Of a stretch of 11,566 nucleotides of DNA, positions 1 to 7,170 are shown one piece after another. This DNA comes from Geofilum sp964396555. GTDB lineage: Bacteria; Bacteroidota; Bacteroidia; Bacteroidales; Marinilabiliaceae. The DNA lies in contig CAYNFX010000058.1 of NCBI GenBank assembly GCA_964396555.1, forward strand, positions 1 through 11,566. Direction: 5' to 3'. Below the pieces are notes generated by a model. That model had not been told where the DNA came from. It ran no database searches and saw only the letters and a program-made list of their open reading frames with translations. Positions within the stretch are counted from its first letter, which is position 1. The number at the start of each line of letters is the position of its first letter. The position numbers were made by a program, and so were the translations under genes.

Positions 1-313
1 TAAAAAGGTCATCACCCATAAGCTGTTCACCCGCACGAGTAATATAGTCAAGCATGGCGGACTCGGTTGAAGCCGTGTCGGTCGCAGTTGATGGGGAACG
101 GTCAAATAATACGGTTTTACTGAAACCAAATGTCTCAACAACGTCCCTGATAGCCTGACTATCGGTTGATACAACTACCCGGTCAACAGAAAGCGCTTCT
201 TCAAGCGCCTTCAGATTCCAGTAGATAAGCGGTTTCCCGCAAAAACTCTTAATGTTCTTTAGGGGTATTGACTTACTCCCTCCACGTACAGGAATAAAAG
301 CAATTACTGCCAT
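1..313 (-). CDS. neuA: Acylneuraminate cytidylyltransferase (CMP-nonulosonate synthetase), 3' end cut by the window edge
   Basis: Activates a nonulosonic acid (sialic, legionaminic or a relative) with CTP to give the CMP-sugar used by a glycosyltransferase; cytoplasmic. The frame opens with ATG at 313-311 and stays open for 104 codons to the left edge, so about the first third to half of a normal 225-240 residue enzyme is visible. The N-terminus has the nucleotide-binding signature of the family: IPVRGGSKSIPLKNI (residues 7-21), then CGKPLIYW (25-32), VVVSTD (46-51) and the TDTASTES segment (78-85) typical of CMP-sialate synthetases. It overlaps the 3' end of the upstream neuB-like gene by 10 bp, which implies translational coupling, and that pairing supports the call. 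No clear Shine-Dalgarno is seen. The exact sugar (Neu5Ac, Leg, Pse or Kdn) cannot be told. KdsB-like or other cytidylyltransferases are less likely given the RGGSK and TDTAST motifs. Confidence 0.9.
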   Translation of the reverse strand, partial: MAVIAFIPVRGGSKSIPLKNIKSFCGKPLIYWNLKALEEALSVDRVVVSTDSQAIRDVVETFGFSKTVLFDRSPSTATDTASTESAMLDYITRAGEQLMGDDLF

Positions 314-1179
314 CTCAACTGATTCTTTTTAAGTTTCTCCCTCTGCACTGATTCTATCTCAAGAATATCCTTGCTCTTGTAGGTCAAAGCCCTTGATACG
401 GCCCTGCAGTCACGAGCAAGCCTACGCATACCGTCAGGCTCGAGTGATGCAGCATGGTCAGTACCCTTCCAGGTACGGTCGAGTGTATAGTGACGCTCAA
501 TCCATTCAGCCCCCAGTGTCATTGCTGCAATATCAACAGCAATACCAAGGTGGTGTCCTGAGAAGCCAACAGCTTTGACTCTTTCGTCATAGGCCTTCTT
601 AAGACGGGTTATCTCATTGAGGCAAATATCCTCAAAAGGCACTGGATAACCTGAGGTACAGCTATAAATTACGAGGTCTTTTGCCCTGTTGTATTTTTCA
701 AACAGCGTAACAATCTCCTCTTCTTCATTGTGAGTAGTCATACCAAAAGAGATATGTATCTCACCACCATAATGCTCGCAGAGGTAAGTCAGTAGCGCTT
801 TATTACGATTGCATGCTGAGGGAATCTTAATCAGTACTGGATCCAGACTGGCTATTTCCTTAGCCGATGTAAGATCCCATACTGAGGTGGAGTAAATAAG
901 ATTGTTATCTTCGCACCACTTCTTCAATTGTCTGTGCTGATCCAGATCGAATTCCAGATATTCGCGGTGCTCTCCGTAGGTCTTGCCGTAAGAGTGAATG
1001 GGATTGGGGTGGGGAGAATTGTACTCCTCATCGCTGAGCAATTCCTTGTTGTTGCGTTTTTGAAACTTGACCACGTCAACCTTACAGAAAATTGCGGCGG
1101 TCACAATTAATTCATGTGCAATTTCCATATCACCCTTATGGTTGCATCCGATTTCTGCTATGATCTTTGGTGCTTGCAT
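304..1179 (-). CDS. neuB: N-acetylneuraminate synthase family protein, SAF-less (nonulosonic acid synthase)
   Basis: Expected to condense phosphoenolpyruvate with a six-carbon N-acyl sugar to give a nine-carbon nonulosonic acid, in the cytoplasm. The TIM-barrel NeuB domain fills the 291 residues: IIAEIGCNHKGD (6-17), VVKFQ (36-40), YGKTYGEHREYLEF (64-77), IKIPSA (117-122), ISFGMT (143-148), YSCTSGYPVPFED (172-184), GFSGHHLG (205-212) and ERHYTLDR (228-235). The two His-containing motifs match the metal-binding positions of NeuB enzymes. A GTG lies one codon upstream (1182-1180), but ATG at 1179-1177 places the EIGCNH motif at the usual distance and is preferred. Classical NeuB enzymes run to about 340-350 residues with a C-terminal SAF (antifreeze-like) domain; this one stops after the barrel at a Lys-rich tail. 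The following neuA-like gene overlaps its end by 10 bp. Product identity (Neu5Ac, Leg or another) is open. Confidence 0.88.
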   Translation of the reverse strand: MQAPKIIAEIGCNHKGDMEIAHELIVTAAIFCKVDVVKFQKRNNKELLSDEEYNSPHPNPIHSYGKTYGEHREYLEFDLDQHRQLKKWCEDNNLIYSTSVWDLTSAKEIASLDPVLIKIPSACNRNKALLTYLCEHYGGEIHISFGMTTHNEEEEIVTLFEKYNRAKDLVIYSCTSGYPVPFEDICLNEITRLKKAYDERVKAVGFSGHHLGIAVDIAAMTLGAEWIERHYTLDRTWKGTDHAASLEPDGMRRLARDCRAVSRALTYKSKDILEIESVQREKLKKNQLRWQ

Positions 1180-1209
1180 CACGTATGTTTTTTAGTTTGC
1201 AGTTACTGA

Positions 1210-2208
1210 TTAAATCAACTTGAACTTTCTGCTAAAGCGGAAAGCGTAATTAGTAAGAGGAAAAATAAGCCTCATTACCTTTACAGACAATGAGTTTTGC
1301 CTGCCAGGCCAGATAGCCGGCTTATAATCCATATTGTTCACTTCGTTATATTTCTCCAAAACTTCCTGAGGAAGCGTATTTCCCATATGGTAAGCCAACA
1401 AACTGGAGGTTGACAGTCTCAAGTACCCTGACTTTTCTGATGCAAAGTCAATATACTCGTGTTCATATCCATTTCCAAAGCGAAGCAGGACCCGATCCTT
1501 GTTGAACCTATCGACCACTTCCCTGCGGTAAGTAGCCAGGGCATGCACTGCTCCGGTCATAGCGATACAGTTCTTCCTCTTCAGATAATAATGATTGTAT
1601 CGCCAGATTTCTCTTCTCCTAATACCCGGTCGGCTGTATAGACCACTTGTAGCTGGGTGACCAAGACCTTTCTCAAACAGATCGATATCCTTGTCATCAA
1701 GAATTTTACCTGATTTTGGACGAAACCAAATCAGATTACTGTTGTAAAAATATGTCAGGTGAGATGCGGGAAAGCAGCTCACCATCCCTGCTTCAGGAAA
1801 GACACGCATAATATCTGCAACACTGCTCTCCCACCCTTTGAAAAACAGAAAGTCACAATCACTTATTGATATATAGTCCTCATAACAAGCCCTGGCTTCA
1901 GAAAGCACAGCCTCTAGTTTGCCACGATTGTCCTTAAGCACTACATACTTGTCAATTACTCCTTGCACAACAAAAGACTCTGCAACTTCAGAAGCTTCCT
2001 TGCAAGAATGATTGTTGATAAGGGTGATGTTGGTAGTCTCAAAATTGATAGAATCAAGCAGGGACTGTATGCAAACCCTCAATACTTCCGGCTGATTGCG
2101 GAAATAAGGATTTTCAACATTGGGTATCCAAAAAGGAATAATAACCCTATGCTGCTTATGCCCAAGCTCCTGGCGTTCTGACTTTAAAGGATTCTCTCCG
2201 ACTCTCAT
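1210..2208 (-). CDS. Divergent GT-A fold glycosyltransferase
   Basis: Probably transfers one sugar of the repeat unit from a nucleotide donor at the inner membrane. It is 332 residues long. Near the N-terminus is RVIIPFWIPN (21-30), resembling the first beta strand of GT-A enzymes. A likely metal-binding DxD appears as ISISDCDFLFF (113-123, Asp117 and Asp119). MTGAVHALATYRRE (217-230) resembles the acceptor-side loop, an acidic EHEYID sits at 249-254 where family 2 enzymes often carry the catalytic ED, and AYHMGN follows at 272-277. The match to ordinary GT2 is weak, so the fold is inferred from motif order and context. The start is supported by a good Shine-Dalgarno, GGGAGG, 6 nt before the ATG. 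It is 22 bp after the upstream GT2 stop and 30 bp before the neuB-like start. Donor and linkage are unknown; a role in adding the nonulosonate is possible only from position. Confidence 0.72.
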   Translation of the reverse strand: MRVGENPLKSERQELGHKQHRVIIPFWIPNVENPYFRNQPEVLRVCIQSLLDSINFETTNITLINNHSCKEASEVAESFVVQGVIDKYVVLKDNRGKLEAVLSEARACYEDYISISDCDFLFFKGWESSVADIMRVFPEAGMVSCFPASHLTYFYNSNLIWFRPKSGKILDDKDIDLFEKGLGHPATSGLYSRPGIRRREIWRYNHYYLKRKNCIAMTGAVHALATYRREVVDRFNKDRVLLRFGNGYEHEYIDFASEKSGYLRLSTSSLLAYHMGNTLPQEVLEKYNEVNNMDYKPAIWPGRQNSLSVKVMRLIFPLTNYAFRFSRKFKLI

Positions 2209-2214
2209 TTACAA

Positions 2215-2220
2215 CCTCCC
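2215..2220 (-). promoter_or_regulatory. Shine-Dalgarno of the divergent glycosyltransferase
   Basis: GGGAGG on the minus strand, 6 nt upstream of the ATG at 2208. It is one of only two good Shine-Dalgarno matches in the window, and it fixes the start of this gene, which is separated from its upstream neighbour by 22 bp rather than overlapped. Confidence 0.6.
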
Positions 2221-2230
2221 AGCGACCTAT

Positions 2231-3178
2231 TCAGGCAGCAATCTTTTTTATCTTCTTTTTCACCTTAAAAGTATATCTCCAGAGGTGTCGAAATTTCCCA
2301 GCCATGGTCCTCATTGCTCCGGGCAAAGTAAAAAAGCCCGGACATATTCTGAAACACAGCCCTATTGAAACCAGGTATCCCTTCAAATTTCCAGCAGCGT
2401 CTATCTGCTTAATTATAAGCCTATTACGCAAAGCAACAAACCTGGATCTTTCAAGTGACCCCTTCTTGTTAAGTTTCCTAACAGCCCTGAATAGATGCCA
2501 TGGCAGATACACATAGTTAAAGTTGCCCTTAGAGATTCCATTACTATGAACCCGGTATCTAACCAATGGTTCATCAATAAACCAAAACCTGGTATAATAG
2601 GCCAGACGTATAAAGAATTCGACATCCTCACCAGCAGCAGTCATCTTTTCGTTAAAAAGTCCCGACTTCTCAATAAGCTCTTTTCTGATCAATGGTGATG
2701 AAAGCATTACCGTGAAGTTGCCCACCATATCATCAAAAACATAACCATGCTTTTTGTCTGCATATGCCTGCCCGGTTACCTTGCCGGTTACCTTGCCATT
2801 CTCGTCAATAATAAGACAAGATGAGTGAACCAGCCCGAAATCTCTTTGTCTCTCTAGAATATCAACCTGTTTTTGAAGCTTGGCCTCAACCCATTGGTCA
2901 TCATCATCAAGAAAGGCGATATATTCACCCCTGGCCTCAATAATGCCAATATTGCGGGGCCTGATTGGACTACCGCTATTGCTTGTAAGAATATACCTAA
3001 CGAAAGAATACTTACTGCATATCTGTTTGTTCTCTTCTCCCGGAGTACCGTCATCCACTACTATTGTCTCAAAGTCCGTAAAAGTCTGCCTGGACAGACT
3101 TTCAAGAGCCTCCTGTAAGTATGCAGGGCGCTTGTAAGTAGGAATTATAACCGAGACTTTAGGACCTTTTTCTTCCAT
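2231..3178 (-). CDS. Glycosyltransferase family 2
   Basis: Inverting GT-A sugar transferase acting at the cytoplasmic face of the inner membrane on a lipid-linked acceptor. Its 315 residues begin with the GT2 signature VSVIIPTYKRPAYLQEALES (8-27), then IVVDDGTP (39-46), NSGSPIRPRNIGI (67-79) and the DxD-type metal site FLDDDDQW (89-96). GEDVEFFIRLA (183-193) supplies the ED motif of the catalytic-base region, followed by YRVHSNGIS (208-216). The C-terminus is very basic (KVKKKIKKIAA), consistent with membrane association. The start is supported by GGAAGG 7 nt upstream, inside the preceding gene, which it overlaps by 20 bp. Residues 128-135 are a doubled GKVT encoded by a perfect 12-bp tandem repeat. 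Donor and acceptor cannot be predicted. Confidence 0.9.
   Translation of the reverse strand: MEEKGPKVSVIIPTYKRPAYLQEALESLSRQTFTDFETIVVDDGTPGEENKQICSKYSFVRYILTSNSGSPIRPRNIGIIEARGEYIAFLDDDDQWVEAKLQKQVDILERQRDFGLVHSSCLIIDENGKVTGKVTGQAYADKKHGYVFDDMVGNFTVMLSSPLIRKELIEKSGLFNEKMTAAGEDVEFFIRLAYYTRFWFIDEPLVRYRVHSNGISKGNFNYVYLPWHLFRAVRKLNKKGSLERSRFVALRNRLIIKQIDAAGNLKGYLVSIGLCFRICPGFFTLPGAMRTMAGKFRHLWRYTFKVKKKIKKIAA
2772..2795. repeat. Perfect 12-bp tandem duplication within the GT2 gene
   Basis: The unit ccggttaccttg occurs twice back to back (2772-2783 and 2784-2795, + strand). It keeps the reading frame and encodes GKVT twice at residues 128-135 of the glycosyltransferase. It looks like a slippage-type in-frame duplication in a surface loop between the DxD and ED motifs. 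Confidence 0.85.
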
Positions 3179-4112
3179 ATAATAACCTTCCGAGTTTCAT
3201 TTTAATGTAAGGCCATAACTGGCTATAGTCCTTGCTCCTAAACGCACATTTTATGATAATATTTTCGTATCCGCTGTACCCATCCATATAAGCATCAAGC
3301 GCATCCCTTCCCATCTTTTCGTAAATAATCCTGTCGTACTCCTCGTTGATACCAAGGTATTTGGGGAGAATCTTGAAATGACCGTCCCAATAGGCCTTAC
3401 CTTTTTTCATTTCCACACTGCCCATGTGACGACGGTAGCGACTAACCTTTAGGTCCTGAAAAGCAATTCCATGCTTTAGCGCTATGCGCATAAACATATC
3501 CCAGTCCTCTGCAAAAAGACCTTCATCAAAGCCACCCAGGTCACGGAGAGCCTGAGTTACATACATTCCGGATGCCGTTGGGATGAAGCAGCCCAACCTC
3601 ACAAGGTCAGGGAATATAAAACCTGAAGGCATTGTATTCTTGGGAAACTGCTTCTTACGGTCTTCTATCACCGACTTCCTCAACAGTTTTCCTTCATTAT
3701 CTATCCATTCAATATCACCATACAGGAAACCCGGCTTCCAGTCCAACTCCTCAAGATAGTTGACCTGTCTTTCTATTTTGTATGGGAACATCAAATCATC
3801 ACAAGGCCAGGGCTGAAAATACTTTGTAGTACAGAGTGACAGGGCATGGTTCATGGTGCGTGTAATACCCATATTTTCCTCATGTACAATAATTGTTGCT
3901 ATATTATTATTGGCCTCATTCCACTCGTTTATCAGTTCGACTGAATTGTCAGTACTGCAGTCGTCTATAATGTAGAAATGCCCCGGACGCCAGGTCTGCG
4001 CCATAATACTGTCGAGAGTTTCTTTAAGATAGCGGCTTTGGTTGTAACATAGTGCCACTATACTAACCAACTCGTCACATCTGTTAGGGTTAATTCTATC
4101 GGTCATGATCAT
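3159..4112 (-). CDS. Glycosyltransferase family 2
   Basis: A second typical GT2 enzyme for the repeat unit. It has 317 residues from the first ATG (4112-4110); an ATG two codons later (4106-4104) is an equally possible start. Motifs in order: LVSIVALCYNQSRYLKETLD (15-34), YIIDDCSTDNS (47-57), EENMGITRTMNHAL (78-91), the metal-site region FQPWPCDDLMFPYKIE (99-114) with Asp105-Asp106, GFDEGLFAEDWDMFMRIAL (194-212) containing the ED catalytic motif, and SRYRRHMGSV (224-233). The DxD position reads CDD rather than the usual DxD/DDD, a common GT2 variant. The ATG overlaps the stop of the upstream aminotransferase by one base (TAATG arrangement), suggesting reinitiation. The C-terminus is basic. 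Sugar specificity is unknown. Confidence 0.9.
   Translation of the reverse strand: MIMTDRINPNRCDELVSIVALCYNQSRYLKETLDSIMAQTWRPGHFYIIDDCSTDNSVELINEWNEANNNIATIIVHEENMGITRTMNHALSLCTTKYFQPWPCDDLMFPYKIERQVNYLEELDWKPGFLYGDIEWIDNEGKLLRKSVIEDRKKQFPKNTMPSGFIFPDLVRLGCFIPTASGMYVTQALRDLGGFDEGLFAEDWDMFMRIALKHGIAFQDLKVSRYRRHMGSVEMKKGKAYWDGHFKILPKYLGINEEYDRIIYEKMGRDALDAYMDGYSGYENIIIKCAFRSKDYSQLWPYIKMKLGRLLYGRKRS
3186..3191 (-). promoter_or_regulatory. Shine-Dalgarno of the GT2 gene at 3178
   Basis: GGAAGG on the minus strand, 7 nt before the ATG at 3178 and located within the coding region of the upstream glycosyltransferase. It supports this start and a 20-bp overlap between the two genes. Confidence 0.55.
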
Positions 4113-5218
4113 TATTTAAAACTGTTGATCATTGAGGCTACATACATTATTTCTTCCTCGGTGTGTACAGGACTCATCGGAAGACTTAGTTCACAGTTAT
4201 GTATCTCTTCTGTGATTGGGAATGACATATAGTTCCACTCCTTGTACGCTTCTTGTTTGTGGGGTGGCAGTGGATAGTGGATAAGAGTTGACACACCTTT
4301 GTCTGAAAGGTACTTTTGCAGGCGATCACGCTCAGGATGCATAATTGCATAAATATGATAAACGTGCTCACCATATTCCATGACCTTCGGTCTTTTAGCC
4401 TTGGCTGGATCCAGCATATTGTCATAAATGCCTGCCAGCATCCTTCTATGCTCGTTTTCATTATCCAGTCCCCTAAGTCTTAACCTCAACCATGCTGCCT
4501 GGTTTTCATCAATTCTCATATTAAACCCCTTGTACAGGTTGTAATACTTCTTGTGAGAACCATAATTTCTCAGAGCTCTTACCGCATCTGCCAGCTCTTG
4601 ATCCATACAAGTGACAGCACCGCCTTCACCAAGTGCACCAAGGTTCTTGCCCGGATAGAAGCTGTGACCGGCAGCATGACCAAGACCTCCGGCCCTGCCT
4701 CCATTGTGTAGTTTCGCACCGTGAGCCTGAGCCGCATCCTCAATAAGTAATAGGCCATGGCGCTCAGCAATAGCAGAGAGACGATCCATGTCGGCAAGCT
4801 GACCATAGAGGTGCACAGCCATAACAGCCCTTGTGCGTGATGTAATTTGTTTTTCTACCTCATCAGGGTTGATGTTGTAACTCTCAGGATGCGGTTCGAC
4901 AAGAACAGGCTTAAGTCCGCTCTGGGTAATTGCCAGTATCGAAGCGATATATGTATTGGCGGGCACTATGACCTCATCACCTTCCCTGAGCATTCCAAGG
5001 ACCTTGTATGCTTCAAGAATTAACCTAAGTGCATCCAGACCATTGCTAACACCCACACAATAGTTGGCTCCACAGTAGGCAGCATATTCCACTTCAAAGG
5101 CATCAACCTCTTTACCGAGTACATACCAGCCGCTCTCCAGAAACCTGGAGGTTGCTTCAAGCATCTGCGGGAAGTAAGGCTCATTAACAGCCTTTAGATC
5201 CAAAAACTTTACCTGCAT
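4112..5218 (-). CDS. DegT/DnrJ/EryC1/StrS sugar aminotransferase, FdtB/QdtB-like
   Basis: PLP-dependent transaminase that most likely adds the 3-amino group to a dTDP-3-keto-6-deoxyhexose, using glutamate as amino donor, in the cytoplasm. Its 368 residues match the usual family length. Motifs: FLDLKAVNEPYF (5-16), GVSNGLDALRLILEAY (56-71), GDEVIVPANTYIAS (80-93), AVHLYGQLADM (134-144), LIEDAAQAHGA (158-168) with the PLP-contacting Asp161 and Gln164, HSFYPGKNLGALGEGGAV (185-202) with the Schiff-base Lys191, and GFNMRIDENQAAWLRLRL (232-249). The FYPGKNLGALGEGGA version is characteristic of the FdtB/QdtB-type branch, and the FdtA-like isomerases encoded about 3 kb upstream in the same operon fit that role. 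The ATG overlaps the preceding GNAT-like gene by 10 bp. Fuc3N versus Qui3N depends on the isomerase stereochemistry and is not decided here. Confidence 0.9.
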   Translation of the reverse strand: MQVKFLDLKAVNEPYFPQMLEATSRFLESGWYVLGKEVDAFEVEYAAYCGANYCVGVSNGLDALRLILEAYKVLGMLREGDEVIVPANTYIASILAITQSGLKPVLVEPHPESYNINPDEVEKQITSRTRAVMAVHLYGQLADMDRLSAIAERHGLLLIEDAAQAHGAKLHNGGRAGGLGHAAGHSFYPGKNLGALGEGGAVTCMDQELADAVRALRNYGSHKKYYNLYKGFNMRIDENQAAWLRLRLRGLDNENEHRRMLAGIYDNMLDPAKAKRPKVMEYGEHVYHIYAIMHPERDRLQKYLSDKGVSTLIHYPLPPHKQEAYKEWNYMSFPITEEIHNCELSLPMSPVHTEEEIMYVASMINSFK

Positions 5219-6153
5219 ATTTGTTTTCTGTAAAAATCATTGCAAAATCCTCCAGCTCCGAATCCTTCCTTAAAGGAAGCCAAGCCTTCGTTGAGAACCT
5301 TACCATTATCCTCTGTTGAAGCTCCAAAGCTGAAGTAACGCTTCTCACCCGAGAACCTGTCTATAATGTATGAGGCAAGAAATTCAGGAGCGCAAAGTCT
5401 GCGCCCCTCATCATTGAAGTGGAAGTACTGGGTATGAACGAAATCATTGTCAACAAAAAGCCATGTACCTCCCAGGAAAAGGTCTCCATGATAAACCGTA
5501 AGGGTCATAAGATTTTGTGGAAATCTCTCCTGAAGCAGCTTCATCTCATGATCCTTATGGACAGCGAGGGTATTGTATTTCCCTTTCAGATTGCCATCCA
5601 CCAGTTCCATAAAAGTGCTCACATCACCCTTTTCCTCTACCCTGAGATCGTTGCGCTGTGACTTATTAAACCTGTATCTTTTATCGCGGGCATAACCTGC
5701 ATGATTCTTCATATCAAAGAAAAAAGATAGGTCACGTCTCCAAATTTCATAACCCTTGTTCCACATTAGCCAGCCATCGTACTCGCAGGCATGGTGGGCA
5801 AAAACCCAAGGTTTTTGCCTGTATTCGATTGTCTTGAAACCACGCCCCTTTAGATATTCTTCCATTAAGTCGAATATCTTACCGAGGTCAACAGCAGGAA
5901 GACGTTTACTCAGCACCCAGCCGCCATAGGTAAGTCCCTGATGAGAGTAAAGTACTCCGTCTTTCTCATTAGCCGGTAGCACAGCCTTAAGTTTCCCATC
6001 CTGGTATACCATCAGACTATGATCATTAAAACGATCTGAGTGGTAATCCATAAAATTGCGGTAGAACAAGAACACTCCGTTCCAGGAATCCCTTATAAAT
6101 CCATCCCACTCTGTAGCTTTTTCAGAGCTATATCTTATTATCTCAAATTCCAT
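5209..6153 (-). CDS. FemAB/GNAT-like acyltransferase of the glycan locus
   Basis: A 314-residue protein resembling the FemAB-like GNAT superfamily proteins often found in Bacteroidota polysaccharide clusters; it probably N-acylates an amino sugar or modifies the glycan. Visible: an N-terminal half with SWNGVFLFYRNFMDYH (23-38) and LYSHQGLTYGGWVL (68-81), then the signature RYRFNKSQRNDL (159-170), which resembles the S-x-R-x-N-x-(R/K) segment of FemAB-like proteins. The second GNAT-like half carries LTVYHGDLFLGGTWLFVDNDFVH (218-240) and a C-terminal YFSFGASTEDNGKVLNEGLA (273-292) followed by FKEGFGAGG (294-302). No signal peptide or membrane segment is evident. It lies between the hexapeptide acyltransferases and the aminotransferase, supporting an amino-sugar role. 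Whether the donor is acyl-CoA or aminoacyl-tRNA cannot be read from the sequence. A 42-bp gap precedes the gene. Confidence 0.75.
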   Translation of the reverse strand: MEFEIIRYSSEKATEWDGFIRDSWNGVFLFYRNFMDYHSDRFNDHSLMVYQDGKLKAVLPANEKDGVLYSHQGLTYGGWVLSKRLPAVDLGKIFDLMEEYLKGRGFKTIEYRQKPWVFAHHACEYDGWLMWNKGYEIWRRDLSFFFDMKNHAGYARDKRYRFNKSQRNDLRVEEKGDVSTFMELVDGNLKGKYNTLAVHKDHEMKLLQERFPQNLMTLTVYHGDLFLGGTWLFVDNDFVHTQYFHFNDEGRRLCAPEFLASYIIDRFSGEKRYFSFGASTEDNGKVLNEGLASFKEGFGAGGFCNDFYRKQICR

Positions 6154-6195
6154 TATTACGTCAAAAGTTTACTACTGCATGTTTCGTAGTCCTAT

Positions 6196-6672
6196 CTAAT
6201 GTGGTACCTTACCAATCACTTTTGCGGGACACCCTGCTGCAATCGAATATGGAGGGATTTCTGAATTGACAAAACTTTTAGGGTGTATGAAAGAGCCCTC
6301 ACCTATTACTGATCCGGCAATTAACATGGTACCGCTACCAATCACACAATCATCTCCCACTGTTATAGGCTCCTCACGAATCCTGTATCTTTTCTGCATA
6401 GTCTCGCTGGCTGTAGGTCCCGTATCTACTATGAAATGACACATGGGACCAATGCTGCACCTTTTACCGATCTTCAGCTGAGCGGCAAACCCGTTAAGTA
6501 TGGTGCGTCTGCCAATAACAGAGCCCTCACCTACCTTCAGCACATTTTTAGCACTACCGAATATGGTACAGTTGTCTCCTATACTGACCCTGTCTCCCAG
6601 CTCAACATTGTTAAGTGAGCATCCTTCGCTCACTTCAACTTCTTTACCTGTAATAATATATGAATGGATCAT
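6196..6672 (-). CDS. Left-handed beta-helix (hexapeptide) acyltransferase, second of a tandem pair
   Basis: Probably an acetyl- or acyl-CoA dependent sugar N- or O-acyltransferase, trimeric and cytoplasmic. The 158 residues are almost all hexapeptide repeats, for example VELGDRVSIGDNCTIFG (23-39), LKVGEGSVIGRRTILN (45-60), LKIGKRCSIGPMCHFIVD (66-83) and ITVGDDCVIGSGTMLIAG (103-120). A short insertion at 84-102 projects from the coil. The end has the XAT-type closing motif, IPPYSIAAGCPAKVIGK (139-155). The catalytic His of such enzymes is usually in or near the loop after the third coil; His79 is the best candidate, but the usual DxH context is absent. It is colinear with the 163-residue enzyme encoded immediately upstream (6-bp gap), so the pair arose by duplication. 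By analogy to FdtC/QdtC it could acetylate the 3-amino sugar, but the assignment between the two is open. Confidence 0.85.
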   Translation of the reverse strand: MIHSYIITGKEVEVSEGCSLNNVELGDRVSIGDNCTIFGSAKNVLKVGEGSVIGRRTILNGFAAQLKIGKRCSIGPMCHFIVDTGPTASETMQKRYRIREEPITVGDDCVIGSGTMLIAGSVIGEGSFIHPKSFVNSEIPPYSIAAGCPAKVIGKVPH

Positions 6673-6678
6673 TGCAAT

Positions 6679-7170
6679 CTACAGTCCAAGTTCCTTAGGA
6701 TCCAGTGTTCTTAGCACCTTTGCAGGGTTTCCGCCCACTATTGTAAAGGGAGGCACTTCCTTATCCACATAGCTGTTGGATGCGACTATCGAATAATCAC
6801 CTACAGTCACTCCAGGTGCAATAACACAACCTGAACCAATCCAGGTATGGGATCCTATCCTTATGGGGGCAGCTGGCTTGTCAAAAAGCTTATTAATCTT
6901 CGATCCCTGAACCAATCCCCAGTCAGACCTAATTACAGCCTGCTGGCCAATGCTTACACATTCCCCAATTTCGATATCTGCATAAGGACCGTCTATTGTA
7001 ACATACATTCCGCAAATAGTACCGGCACCTATCTTAAGTATATGATCAGCACCACCCATTAAGTGACATTCCTTGGCAATCTTGACATTGTCACCAAATT
7101 CCACATTGTTGAATTTGGTGGAAGGGTTTATAGAAACATTGTTACCGAGCTTTATATTGGAAAGTATCAT
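6679..7170 (-). CDS. Left-handed beta-helix (hexapeptide) acyltransferase, first of a tandem pair
   Basis: A 163-residue hexapeptide-repeat acyltransferase, likely modifying an amino sugar made by this operon. Coils: IKLGNNVSINPSTKFNNVEF (6-25), FGDNVKIAKECHLMGG (25-40), LKIGAGTICGMYVTID (45-60), IEIGECVSIGQQAVIRS (66-82) and IRIGSHTWIGSGCVIAPGVT (103-122), with an excursion loop at about 83-101 and the closing motif VPPFTIVGGNPAKVLR (139-154). Related enzymes commonly have SDxHS after the VIR segment; here the same place reads SDWGLV, so the usual catalytic His is missing, and only His36, His43 and His108 remain. Its ATG overlaps the upstream DegT-like stop as ATGA (4 bp), a classic coupled arrangement. 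The following gene, 6 bp on, is its paralogue. Acyl donor and acceptor are not identified. Confidence 0.85.
   Translation of the reverse strand: MILSNIKLGNNVSINPSTKFNNVEFGDNVKIAKECHLMGGADHILKIGAGTICGMYVTIDGPYADIEIGECVSIGQQAVIRSDWGLVQGSKINKLFDKPAAPIRIGSHTWIGSGCVIAPGVTVGDYSIVASNSYVDKEVPPFTIVGGNPAKVLRTLDPKELGL

Noticed and set aside
1180..1182. GTG as the start of the NeuB-family gene
   Set aside because: An ATG follows immediately and gives the normal distance to the EIGCNH motif; GTG adds only one residue with no better ribosome site.
6154..6195. 42-bp gap as a separate promoter or hairpin
   Set aside because: It holds only a 4-bp complementary pair (CTAC/GTAG) and no promoter hexamers; read-through within the operon is simpler.
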